Positions 41,710 to 50,485 of a stretch of DNA of 64,000 bases are shown in pieces; within the stretch, counting starts at the first letter, position 1; every line of letters begins with the position of its first letter. Made by a program: the position numbers and the translations under genes. The notes beneath the pieces are model-generated. The model was not told the origin of the DNA. It saw only the letters and a program-made list of their open reading frames with translations, and made no database searches. Source of the stretch: P52-10 sp041397365 (GTDB taxonomy: Bacteria; Pseudomonadota; Alphaproteobacteria; Rhizobiales; Xanthobacteraceae); NCBI GenBank assembly GCA_041397365.1, contig JAWKWT010000006.1, positions 1-64,000 on the forward strand. The letters run 5' to 3'.

Positions 41710-43593
41710 ATGGATTTCGTGCGAATCATTGCACCTGCGACGGAACGGCCGGTGACACTGCGGCGGCGGTCGTTTTCGGCCCCGCTCGCGCTGGCCGTCT
41801 GCGCCATGTTCGCCGGCTTTGTCCTCGGCGATCCGACCGGGGCTCTCGCCGCCGGCAAGGGTCCGATGCCGGCGATCGCCATGCACGGCGAGCCGGCCTT
41901 TCCGGACGGGCGGATGCCTTACGTCAACGCGGACGCGCCGAAAGGCGGCCGGCTGGTGTTCGGCGTTCTCGGCACCTTCGACAGCCTCAATCCGATGATC
42001 GTCAGGGGCATCCCCCTGCCCCAGATTCGCGGCTACGTCGTCGAAAGCCTGATGGCGCGCGGCCATGACGAGCCGTTCACGCTTTACGGCCTGCTCGCGG
42101 AAAGCATCGAGACCGACGATGCGCGCAGCACTGTCACCTTCCGCATCCGCCCCAACGCGCGGTTTTCTGACGGGAAACCCGTGACGGCCGAAGATGTGCT
42201 GTTCTCCAAGGAACTGCTTCAAGCCAAGGGCCGCCCCAACCATCGCCTGTTCTATTCGAAGATCGTCAAGGCCACGGCGCTGGACGAACGCACGGTCCGC
42301 TTCGATCTCGGCGACGCTGGCGACCGCGAGCTTCCGTTGATCCTCGGGCTGATGCCGATCCTCGCAAAGCACGCCACCGATGTTGACACTTTCGAGGAAA
42401 CCTCGCTGACCGCGCCGCTCGGCAGCGGAGCTTATCGCGTCAGCCATATGCGGCCGGGGGCCAGCATCACACTCGAACGCAATCCGGATTATTGGGGCCG
42501 CGATCTGCCGATCAATCGCGGGCTCTGGAATTTCGACGAGGTGCGGTTCGAGTTTTTCCGCGATGCGAACACCTCGTTCGAGGCGTTCAAGCGTGGCCTG
42601 TATGATTTCCGCGTCGAGCCGGAACCGCTGCGCTGGAGCACCGGCTATGATGTTCCGGCGCTCCGCGACGGCAGCCTCGTCAAGGAGGAACTGCGCAACG
42701 GCCAGCCGCAGCCGTCTGACTTTCTGGTATTCAACACGCGCCGGCCGCAGTTCGCGGACGTGCGCGTGCGCGAGGCGCTGTCGCTGCTGCTCGATTTCGA
42801 GTGGATCAACCGCAACTATTTCTTCGGCCAGTACCGGCGCTCGGGCAGCTTCTTCCCCGGCTCCCGCCTCTCCGCCTATGGCGGGGCGGCGAATGAGACC
42901 GAACGCAGGCTGCTGAAGCCGTTCGCTGGCGAAATCCGCGACGACATCTTGAACGGCACATATCGCCTGCCGACGAGCGACATGTCCGGACGCGACCGCG
43001 AATTGCTGCGCCGAGCGATCCGGCTGTTCACTGATGCCGGCTATCAGCTCTCCGGCAATGTCATGCGCGAGCGCGTAACCGGAAAACCGTTCGAATTCGA
43101 AATCCTGACGACGACACGCGACCAGGAGCGCATCGCGCTGGCCTTCGTGCGCGATCTGAAGCGCGCCGGCATCACTGCCACCGTCCGCGTGGTGGATGCG
43201 GTGCAGTTCGACCAGCGCCGCATCGCCTTCGATTTCGACATGATCCAGAACCGCTGGGACCAGTCGCTCTCGCCGGGCAACGAACAGGCGTTCTATTTCG
43301 GCAGCGAAGCTGCCGACGCCCAGGGCTCGCGCAACTATATGGGCGTGAAAAGCCCGGCGGTGGATGCGATGATCCGCGCGCTGCTCGGCATGCGTGATCA
43401 GCCGGATTTCGAGGCCGCGGTGCGCGCGCTGGACCGGGCGCTGATGTCCGGCTTCTACGTCATTCCTGTGTTCAACGTGCCCGCGCAATGGGTTGCGCGC
43501 TGGACACGCATCGCGCGTCCGGAGAAAAACTCGCTCTCCGGGATTCTTCCGGAAACCTGGTGGCACCGTCCCGATGCAAAGCCCCGACAATAG
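41710..43593 (+). CDS. Extracellular solute-binding protein family 5, YejA-like
   Basis: A 627-residue protein from ATG 41710; a long frame upstream is not needed. A signal peptide (SAPLALAVCAMFAGFVLG) is followed by the YejA-type start IAMHGEPAFPDGRMPYVNAD with APKGGRLVFGVLGTFDSLNP, and the SBP_bac_5 core (SDGKPVTAEDVLFSKELLQA, LERNPDYWGRDLPINRGLWN and GSRNYMGVKSPAVDAMIRAL). It binds oligopeptides or murein peptides for an ABC transporter. No permease or ATPase gene is adjacent. The end overlaps the next gene by 20 bases. Confidence 0.87.
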   Translation: MDFVRIIAPATERPVTLRRRSFSAPLALAVCAMFAGFVLGDPTGALAAGKGPMPAIAMHGEPAFPDGRMPYVNADAPKGGRLVFGVLGTFDSLNPMIVRGIPLPQIRGYVVESLMARGHDEPFTLYGLLAESIETDDARSTVTFRIRPNARFSDGKPVTAEDVLFSKELLQAKGRPNHRLFYSKIVKATALDERTVRFDLGDAGDRELPLILGLMPILAKHATDVDTFEETSLTAPLGSGAYRVSHMRPGASITLERNPDYWGRDLPINRGLWNFDEVRFEFFRDANTSFEAFKRGLYDFRVEPEPLRWSTGYDVPALRDGSLVKEELRNGQPQPSDFLVFNTRRPQFADVRVREALSLLLDFEWINRNYFFGQYRRSGSFFPGSRLSAYGGAANETERRLLKPFAGEIRDDILNGTYRLPTSDMSGRDRELLRRAIRLFTDAGYQLSGNVMRERVTGKPFEFEILTTTRDQERIALAFVRDLKRAGITATVRVVDAVQFDQRRIAFDFDMIQNRWDQSLSPGNEQAFYFGSEAADAQGSRNYMGVKSPAVDAMIRALLGMRDQPDFEAAVRALDRALMSGFYVIPVFNVPAQWVARWTRIARPEKNSLSGILPETWWHRPDAKPRQ

Positions 43594-45076
43594 CCGGACC
43601 ACGTCCGATGGCGCGGCGCGCGCGCCCTCGCTCGACGATCTGTTCCGCCGCAGCGTCGCCCGCCGGCCCGAGGCCGAGGCGCTGATCGATCCGCAGGATA
43701 AGGCGCGCGTGACCGGCGGCGAACCGTTGCGCCTGACCTATGCGGAGGCCGACCGCGCCATCGCCAATCTGGCTGCGCATTTTGCCGAAGTGCCGCTGCC
43801 GGCCGGATCGACCGTTGCCATTCAGCTCCCCAATACGGTGGAAATGTTTCTCGCCGTGCTCGCAGCGATGCGCGCCGGCCTGAACGTCGCGCTAATCCCG
43901 CTGCTCTGGCGCAAGGCGGACCTGACAGACGCGCTGAATCGGATCGGCGCGCGCGCGATTCTCACCATGAGCCGGATCGACGGCGTCGATACGACCGCGC
44001 ATGTGATGGACGCAGCGGTGGACGCCTTCTCGGTTCGGCATATCGGCGCGTTCGGCGCGGATGTCCCGGACGGGCTGGTGGCGCTGGACGAGATCGCTTT
44101 CGGCGATGGCCATGCTGACCGGCCCTTGTCCTCGCGCGACGCGCAGCGGGCGAGCGTCATCACCTTCGACGTGACGGCGGCGGGCCTCGTGGTGGTGCCG
44201 CGCACGCAGGTGCAACTGATCGCAAACGGGCTCGGGCTGACGATGGGCCTCAATCTGCCCGCCGAGCCGCGCATCATGTCGGCGATCATGCCATCGAGCG
44301 CCGCTGGATTTTGCCTGTCGGGAGTGGCGTGGCTCATCTCCGGCGGCACGCTGCTGCTGCACCATCCGTTCGACGAAAGCGTGCTGCTGAACGCTCTGGC
44401 GGACGAAGGCTGCACGGATTTCGTCGCGCCCGCGCCGCTGGCGCTGCGGCTTGGCGAAAATCCGGAATTTCTGGCGGCGTCCGAACTGGGTCAGGTGGTC
44501 GGGCTCTGGCGCAATCCCGATCAGGCGCTGGGCTCCTCGGTCTGGACCGGCCCCCAGGGCTTTCACGACGTGCTGGCCTTCGGCGAGGCCGGCTTCCTGA
44601 CCACGCGGCGCGACGAGACCGGCGCGGCCACGCCGATCAACATCAGATCCGATGCGATTTCCGCCTCCGTCGGCGAGATCGTCGTGACGAATGCGGGGAC
44701 GCTGGGCCTGCGCGGCCCGGTGGTGCCAAGCCTCGCTTATGCCGACGATCGCGACGGAAGCGGTTTTCGCCCGCCTGCCCCTGCCGACATCATCGACACC
44801 GGCTTCGCCGCGCGCCACGACACGGCGACCGGCACGATCCATCTGACCGCGCCGCCGGCGGGTCTCGTCGGTGTCGGCGGTTATCGTTTCCGCGCCGACG
44901 ATCTGGAGGACTGGTCGTATCGTCTGCCGCAGGGCGGCCTCCTGACCGCGCTGCCGGACCGGATGACCGGCCATCGCCTGGCGGGGCGCACCGTCAACAC
45001 CGCGGCCGCGCGCGGATTCCTGAGCGAACTCGGCCTCAACCCGCTGGTCGGCGAGGCGTTCCGCGATCGCTCATAA
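43574..45076 (+). CDS. Adenylate-forming (acyl-CoA synthetase-like) protein lacking the usual P-loop
   Basis: A 500-residue protein from ATG 43574, which lies inside the last codons of the YejA-like gene. The N-terminal AMP-binding region shows SLDDLFRRSVARRPEAEALI, LTYAEADRAIANLAAHFAEV and VAIQLPNTVEMFLAVLAAMR. Where the Ser/Thr/Gly-rich ATP loop (TSGTTGxPKG) is expected it has RASVITFDVTAAGLVVVPRT, and no GYGxTE-like motif is evident. The C-terminal part has PADIIDTGFAARHDTATGTI and VGGYRFRADDLEDWSYRLPQ. It may be a non-catalytic or unusual member. Coupled translation with the solute-binding protein is likely. Confidence 0.7.
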   Translation: MQSPDNSRTTSDGAARAPSLDDLFRRSVARRPEAEALIDPQDKARVTGGEPLRLTYAEADRAIANLAAHFAEVPLPAGSTVAIQLPNTVEMFLAVLAAMRAGLNVALIPLLWRKADLTDALNRIGARAILTMSRIDGVDTTAHVMDAAVDAFSVRHIGAFGADVPDGLVALDEIAFGDGHADRPLSSRDAQRASVITFDVTAAGLVVVPRTQVQLIANGLGLTMGLNLPAEPRIMSAIMPSSAAGFCLSGVAWLISGGTLLLHHPFDESVLLNALADEGCTDFVAPAPLALRLGENPEFLAASELGQVVGLWRNPDQALGSSVWTGPQGFHDVLAFGEAGFLTTRRDETGAATPINIRSDAISASVGEIVVTNAGTLGLRGPVVPSLAYADDRDGSGFRPPAPADIIDTGFAARHDTATGTIHLTAPPAGLVGVGGYRFRADDLEDWSYRLPQGGLLTALPDRMTGHRLAGRTVNTAAARGFLSELGLNPLVGEAFRDRS

Positions 45077-45155
45077 GCGAACCGATCCGTTGACGCGGTA
45101 TTAAGTCTGACCGTCTAGCCTTCGTTGTAAACAATCATTTTCCTGTTTGCATACC

Positions 45156-46394
45156 ATGTCCCATCAAGGTCCCGTTCTTGTCGTTTCGCCGGACGGCCGT
45201 CCGGCGTTGTCCGACATCCTTTGCGACCGCTTTTCGTTTCTCATCGTCGACGCTACCTGCGAACGCGCCGCCGCGGCCTTCGTCGAGCATCGGCCGGCGG
45301 CTATTGTCTTTGATTTTTCAGAGCGATGCGCAGAGAATTTGATCGAGCTTGCGAGCGTCGTCCGCGATTGCGAAATCTATACGCCGGTCATCTCCGTCGG
45401 CGCGCAGACGCTCCCGCCAGAAAACGTGCTGGTCTGCGACGTCACCGACGACACCGAATTCAATCGTCTCGCCGCGCGCCTGACGGCGGCGTTGCGCGTG
45501 CGTACCCTGCACGAAACCGTGCAGCGCCGGCAAAGCGAAACCACGCTTCCTTCCCGCCCCGAAGGAGATCCGTTGCAGGACGCCACCGCTTTGCTGGTCG
45601 GCCGCAGCGCCACCTATCCGGCTCTCTCGGTCGCAACCGGACAGCGCGTCGGCGTCGTCGGGGCGCTCAGCATCGAGGCCGCCGCGCGCCACCTCAATGT
45701 GCGCGACATCGACGGCATCATTCTCGGCGAGGGTTTCAGTGCGCGCATGACCGATGCGTTTCTGACCGTGCTCACCGAGGATGCGCGCTTCCGCACCCTG
45801 CCGGTGGTGATCGCCAGCAGCGCGGGAAATGCGAAATTCACGCATGACCTCGCCAATCTGGAAATCGCCCAAGGCAGCGCCGACGAGATCGTCGCAATCG
45901 CGCTGCCGCTGATCCGCCAGCACGCGCTGGAAGCGCGGCTGGGCCGGAGGCTGAAATCGCTCGACGCCGGCGGCCTGCTCGATCCGCGGACCGGCCTGCT
46001 CACCAACGACGCCTTCGACCGGACTTTCGCCAAGACCGTCAGCCAATCGCTCGAAACCGGCAGCGGCTTTTCGGCCGCCCGCTTTGTCTTCGACGGCGTC
46101 GAACCGCGCGCGCTATTCGACGCCGCGCGCATCCTCAGCCGGCTGATGCGCAAGATGGATTTCGCCTCGCTGCGCGAGGACGGCTCGATCGTCGCGGCCT
46201 TCGCCGAAACCGAACTGCGCAAGGCGCATGTGATTGCGCGTCGGCTCGCCAGCGTGCTCAAGCACACGATGCTGTCGGACGGCGACCGTTCCGCGATCGA
46301 CCCGCAGGTCACGCTGGCGACGCTGCGGCACATCGATTCAGTCGAGAGTTTTCTCGGCCGTTTGCGATATACCGAGCAGCGCCAGGCGTCTTAG
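45156..46394 (+). CDS. Response-regulator/degenerate GGDEF-like signalling protein
   Basis: A 412-residue protein from ATG 45156. Residues 1-100 and 140-250 look like two receiver-type domains (VLVVSPDGRPALSDILCDRF, VGALSIEAAARHLNVRDIDG, IIASSAG-like VVIASSAGNAKFTHDLANLE). Residues 275-405 have the diguanylate-cyclase start LLDPRTGLLTNDAFDRTFAK, but the catalytic GGDEF loop is missing; at that place is MDFASLREDGSIVAAFAETE. It resembles PleD-type proteins that have lost cyclase activity. Its stop codon overlaps a palindromic repeat. Confidence 0.6.
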   Translation: MSHQGPVLVVSPDGRPALSDILCDRFSFLIVDATCERAAAAFVEHRPAAIVFDFSERCAENLIELASVVRDCEIYTPVISVGAQTLPPENVLVCDVTDDTEFNRLAARLTAALRVRTLHETVQRRQSETTLPSRPEGDPLQDATALLVGRSATYPALSVATGQRVGVVGALSIEAAARHLNVRDIDGIILGEGFSARMTDAFLTVLTEDARFRTLPVVIASSAGNAKFTHDLANLEIAQGSADEIVAIALPLIRQHALEARLGRRLKSLDAGGLLDPRTGLLTNDAFDRTFAKTVSQSLETGSGFSAARFVFDGVEPRALFDAARILSRLMRKMDFASLREDGSIVAAFAETELRKAHVIARRLASVLKHTMLSDGDRSAIDPQVTLATLRHIDSVESFLGRLRYTEQRQAS

Positions 46395-46442
46395 AGCATG
46401 ATCCCGAAAAGTGGGAACCGGTTTTTGGACCAGATCATGCTC
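46394..46442. repeat. Palindromic dispersed repeat (GAGCATGATC type)
   Basis: GAGCATGATC (46394-46403) and its complement GATCATGCTC (46433-46442) flank CCGAAAAGTGGGAACCGG and a T run. I recognise this as a repeat scattered through Bradyrhizobium and related genomes. The first base is the last base of the stop codon of the upstream gene. It lies between convergent genes and may terminate transcription. Confidence 0.7.
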
Positions 46443-46496
46443 AAGCAAAAAGTAAGCGGCGAGGCTGATTCAACGCAGTTCTAAGGCAGCGCGAAC

Positions 46497-49400
46497 TCAG
46501 GCGGCCTTGCGCTTCTCCGCGAGTGCCGCGAGCTGGCGCAGGATGTCGGTCGCGCCCTTCACGCGCTCGTCGACATTCGACCACTCTTCCAGAAAAACGA
46601 CGCGCATGTCCGGGCGCACCTTCGCCGACGGCCCCTGCTCGCGAATGAAGGTCACGAGCCGGTCCGGATAGGCGAAACTGTTGTCGCGGAAGGTCAGCAC
46701 CACGCCCTTCGGGCCGGCGTCGACCTTCTCGACATTGGCGCGGCGGCAGTAGCCCTTGATCGCCGCAACCTTGAACAGATAGCGCACCTCGTCCGGCAGC
46801 GGTCCGAAGCGGTCGCGCAGTTCCGCGCCGAAATTCTCGATATCGTCCTCGTTGTCGAGATCGCCCAGCCGCCGGTAGAGCGAGAGCCGCACCGAAAGAT
46901 CGTTGACGTAGCTTTCCGGGATCAGCACCGGCATGCCGAGCATGATCTGCGGCGACCAGCGGTCGGCGACCGGCTGCGCGACACCGGCCTTGAGGTTGGT
47001 GATCGCCTCCTCCAGCATCGACTGATAGAGTTCGAAGCCGACTTCCTTGATGTGCCCGGACTGTTCCTCGCCCAGAAGATTGCCGGAGCCGCGAATGTCG
47101 AGATCATGCGAGGCGAGCTGGAATCCCGCGCCGAGATTTTCCAGCGACTGAAGCACCTTCAGCCGCCGCTCCGCCTGCGGCGTGATCTTGCGCTGCGCCG
47201 GCAGCGTGAATAGCGCGTAGGCGCGCAGCTTCGAACGGCCGACGCGGCCGCGCAACTGATAGAGCTGCGCCAGGCCGAACATGTCCGCGCGATGCACGAT
47301 CAGCGTATTGGCGGAGGGAATGTCGAGGCCGGATTCGACGATGGTGGTGGACAGCAGGATGTCGAACTTGCCGTCATAGAAGGCGGACATGATGTCCTCG
47401 ATCACGGCCGGGGGCATCTGGCCATGCGCCACCGCCACCTTCATCTCCGGCACATGCTTGTCGAGAAAATCCTTGGCTTCCGCCAAGTCGTCGATACGCG
47501 GGCACACATAGAATGCCTGTCCGCCGCGATAGCGCTCGCGCAGCAGCGCCTCGCGCACCATCAGCGGATCGAACGGCGCGACGAAGGTGCGCACCGCAAG
47601 CCGGTCCACCGGCGGCGACGCGATGATCGACAATTCGCGCACGCCGGTCAGCGCGAGCTGAAGCGTGCGCGGGATCGGCGTCGCGCTCAGCGTCAGCACA
47701 TGAATTTCGGCGCGCAACTGCTTCAGCCGCTCCTTGTGCGAGACGCCGAAATGCTGCTCCTCGTCGACGATCAAGAGGCCGAGGTCCTTGAATTTGATGG
47801 TCTTGCCCAGGAGCGCATGCGTGCCGACGACGATGTCGATGCTCCCATCCGCGATGCCCTTCTTGACCTCAGTGGCGTCTTTCGCGGACACCAGCCGCGA
47901 AAGTTGCGCGACTTTCACCGGAAAACCCTTGAAGCGCTCCGTAAAATTCTTCGCATGCTGGCGCGCGAGCAGAGTGGTCGGCACCACCACGGCCACCTGC
48001 TTGCCGTCCAGCGCCGCGGCGAACGCGGCGCGCAAGGCGACCTCGGTCTTGCCGAAGCCGACATCACCGCAGATCAGGCGATCCATCGGCCGCCCCGCTT
48101 CGAGGTCTTTCAGCGTGGCGTCGATGGCGCCGAGCTGATCCTCCGTTTCATCGTATGGGAAGCGCGCGCAGAACTCGTCATAGTGCTCCGGCTGGACCGG
48201 CAGCTTCGGCGCTTCATGCAGCACGCGCTCGGCCGCGATCTTGATGAGATCGCCGGCGATTTCCTGAATCCGCTTCTTCAGCTTCGCCTTGCGCGCCTGC
48301 CAGCCGCTGCCACCGAGCCGATCGAGCTCGACGCCGGTCTGTTCGGAGCCGTAACGCGACAGCAGTTCGATGTTCTCGACCGGCAGAAACAGTTTCGTGT
48401 CGTTCGCGTAATGCAGTTCGAGGCAGTCATGCGGCGCGCCGGCGACATCGAGCGTCTGCAAGCCGACGAAGCGGCCGATGCCGTGCTCGACATGCACGAC
48501 GAGATCGCCGGTCGTAAGACTCGTGACCTCGGAGATGAAATTTTCAAGCTTGCGGCTGGAGGCGCGGCGCGGCCGCACCAGCCGGTCGCCCAGAATATCC
48601 TGCTCGGTGATGACCGCGGCTTCGCCCGTCTCGAAGCCCGCTTCGAGGCCGACGATCGCCAGCGTCACCTGATTGCGCGGCGTCGCCTGCACGGTGCGCC
48701 AGCTTCCGACGCTGACCGTATTGAGCAGCTTGTGGTCCTTCAGCACATGCGCCATGCGCTCGCGCGAACCTTCGCTCCACAGCGCCACCGTCACCTTCTT
48801 GCGCGCCGCTTGCAGCGCCTGAATATGCGTGACGACGGCCTCGAAAACATTCGCGGAGGTGTCGGCGCGCTCTGGCGCGAAATTGCGGCCCTGCCGCGCG
48901 CCGGCGTCGATCACGCCGGCATCCTCCGGCACAGCGAACGGCGTCAGACGCACCAGCGCGGACTCCTTCAGCGCCTTGCCCCACTCGGCCTCGGCCAGAT
49001 ACAGTCGCTCCGGCGGCAGCGGCTTGTAGATCGCGCCGGAGCCTTCCTGCCCCATCGCCTCGCGGCGCGCCTCGTAATAATCCTGAATCTGTGCGATGCG
49101 CTCGCGCGCGACCTCCTCAGCCTGCGCTTCGAGCGCGATCGCCGCCTCGCCGAGATAGTCGAACAGCGTTTCCAGCCGGTCGTGAAACAGCGGCAGCCAG
49201 TGCTCCATGCCGGGATGCCGCCGCCCCTCGCTCACCGCCTCATAGAGCTGGTCGTCACGCTCCGGCGCGCCGAAGGCCTCGACATAGCCCATGCGGAAAC
49301 GGCGGATCGTCTCGGTCACGAGCTGGAATTCCGACACCGGCATCAGATCGAGGCCGCGCATGTCGAGCAGCGTCCGCTGCGACTCCGCGTCGAAGGTGCG

Positions 49401-50024
49401 GATCGACTCCAGCTGGTCGCCGAAGAAGTCGAGGCGGACCGGCTGATCGAGCCCGGCCGGAAACAGATCGAGAATGCCGCCGCGGACCGCGTATTCGCCG
49501 CTCTCGCGCACGGTGGAGGAGCGCTGATAGCCATTGTGCTCCAGCCATCCCACGACACCATTCATGCCGATGACATGACCAGGCGCGATCGACAGCGCCT
49601 GCGCCGCCATGAACTGCCGCGCGGGCACGCGCTGAAGAATGGCGTTGACGGTGGTGAGCACCAGAAGCGGCTTATCGCTGCCCTTCAGCCGCGACAATCG
49701 CGCCAGCGTGGTCAACCGTTGCGCGAGAATGCCGCCATGCGGCGAGACGCGGTCGTAAGGCTGGCAGTCCCAGGCTGGAAACTGGAGGATGTCGATATCG
49801 GGCGCGAAGAACTCCGCCGCGCGCGCGATCTGCGCCATGCGCTGGCCGTCGCGGCAGACCAGCGCGAGGCTGACGGGTCCGAGCTTGTGCTTGGCGGCGA
49901 TGGCGCGCGCAAGATCGGAGACGATCAGCGCTTCCGCCCCGTCCGCGACATTGGCGATCGTCAGCGCCTTGCCGGGTGCAAGGTTCTCTGCCGGCGATTT
50001 CAGCGAGGGACCGGCTTTGCTCAT
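46497..50024 (-). CDS. mfd: Transcription-repair coupling factor Mfd
   Basis: A 1175-residue protein of normal length. The N-terminal UvrB-like part (FPAWDCQPYDRVSPHGGILA) is followed by the RNA-polymerase-interacting domain (TTGDLVVHVEHGIGRFVGLQ, LELHYANDTKLFLPVENIEL), the translocase with Walker A in CGDVGFGKTEVALRAAFAAA and Walker B DEEQHFGVSHKERLKQL, and the TRCF domain near the C-terminus. It removes stalled RNA polymerase at lesions and recruits UvrA. The ATG overlaps the sdhE stop by four bases. Confidence 0.97.
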   Translation of the reverse strand: MSKAGPSLKSPAENLAPGKALTIANVADGAEALIVSDLARAIAAKHKLGPVSLALVCRDGQRMAQIARAAEFFAPDIDILQFPAWDCQPYDRVSPHGGILAQRLTTLARLSRLKGSDKPLLVLTTVNAILQRVPARQFMAAQALSIAPGHVIGMNGVVGWLEHNGYQRSSTVRESGEYAVRGGILDLFPAGLDQPVRLDFFGDQLESIRTFDAESQRTLLDMRGLDLMPVSEFQLVTETIRRFRMGYVEAFGAPERDDQLYEAVSEGRRHPGMEHWLPLFHDRLETLFDYLGEAAIALEAQAEEVARERIAQIQDYYEARREAMGQEGSGAIYKPLPPERLYLAEAEWGKALKESALVRLTPFAVPEDAGVIDAGARQGRNFAPERADTSANVFEAVVTHIQALQAARKKVTVALWSEGSRERMAHVLKDHKLLNTVSVGSWRTVQATPRNQVTLAIVGLEAGFETGEAAVITEQDILGDRLVRPRRASSRKLENFISEVTSLTTGDLVVHVEHGIGRFVGLQTLDVAGAPHDCLELHYANDTKLFLPVENIELLSRYGSEQTGVELDRLGGSGWQARKAKLKKRIQEIAGDLIKIAAERVLHEAPKLPVQPEHYDEFCARFPYDETEDQLGAIDATLKDLEAGRPMDRLICGDVGFGKTEVALRAAFAAALDGKQVAVVVPTTLLARQHAKNFTERFKGFPVKVAQLSRLVSAKDATEVKKGIADGSIDIVVGTHALLGKTIKFKDLGLLIVDEEQHFGVSHKERLKQLRAEIHVLTLSATPIPRTLQLALTGVRELSIIASPPVDRLAVRTFVAPFDPLMVREALLRERYRGGQAFYVCPRIDDLAEAKDFLDKHVPEMKVAVAHGQMPPAVIEDIMSAFYDGKFDILLSTTIVESGLDIPSANTLIVHRADMFGLAQLYQLRGRVGRSKLRAYALFTLPAQRKITPQAERRLKVLQSLENLGAGFQLASHDLDIRGSGNLLGEEQSGHIKEVGFELYQSMLEEAITNLKAGVAQPVADRWSPQIMLGMPVLIPESYVNDLSVRLSLYRRLGDLDNEDDIENFGAELRDRFGPLPDEVRYLFKVAAIKGYCRRANVEKVDAGPKGVVLTFRDNSFAYPDRLVTFIREQGPSAKVRPDMRVVFLEEWSNVDERVKGATDILRQLAALAEKRKAA

Positions 50025-50308
50025 AGGCCGTCCGCGGGGCGGAAATCACGCATCCGCTCGAACATCGCGCCTTCGAACTCCGCCGGCAGCGGCCGCGCGC
50101 CGGTGAGTGCTGCATAGAGGTCCGGGTCCGGCAGATCGATCAGACGCTCGAACTCGTCGAGTTCGGCGTCGGACATCGCGGGCAGATGCGCGTCGGCGAA
50201 GCGGCCGATGAGGAAATCCATCTCGCGGGTGCCGCGATGCCAGCAGCGAAACAGCAGCCGCTTGCGGCGCGGATCGAGACCGTGGCTGGTCAGAGTGGTT
50301 CCCGTCAT
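50021..50308 (-). CDS. sdhE: FAD assembly factor SdhE
   Basis: A 95-residue protein from ATG 50308. It has the SdhE pattern RRKRLLFRCWHRGTREMDFL with the Arg-Gly-x-x-Glu motif (RGTRE), then IGRFADAHLPAMSDAELDEF and ERLIDLPDPDLYAALTGARP. It promotes covalent FAD attachment to succinate dehydrogenase. The sdhE-mfd pair in overlap is the usual alphaproteobacterial order. A longer frame to 50902 is a shadow of recG. Confidence 0.93.
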   Translation of the reverse strand: MTGTTLTSHGLDPRRKRLLFRCWHRGTREMDFLIGRFADAHLPAMSDAELDEFERLIDLPDPDLYAALTGARPLPAEFEGAMFERMRDFRPADGL

Positions 50309-50485
50309 GAAATATTCCAAACATCGAAGATGAGACAACGCCAAAAGCCCGGACGTGCCGGGCGGCCGTGATATAGCGGTCTGCGGCGTTGCTGTCAGCC
50401 CTGCGCAGATGTCATCCACTGCGGGCAAAAGCCATCCACGGGGCGACTTGACCCGGCGGCGCAAACCGCATGTGAATCCGCCGCG

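Noticed and set aside
41488..43602. Long minus-strand open frame (704 codons) opposite the YejA-like gene
   Set aside because: Antisense shadow of a conserved gene, with Arg/Glu/His-rich sequence and no motif.
47292..50117. Very long plus-strand open frame (941 codons) opposite mfd
   Set aside because: It is exactly antisense to a complete, strongly conserved mfd gene and reads as an Arg/His/Asp-rich product with no domain pattern; high-GC DNA creates such shadows.
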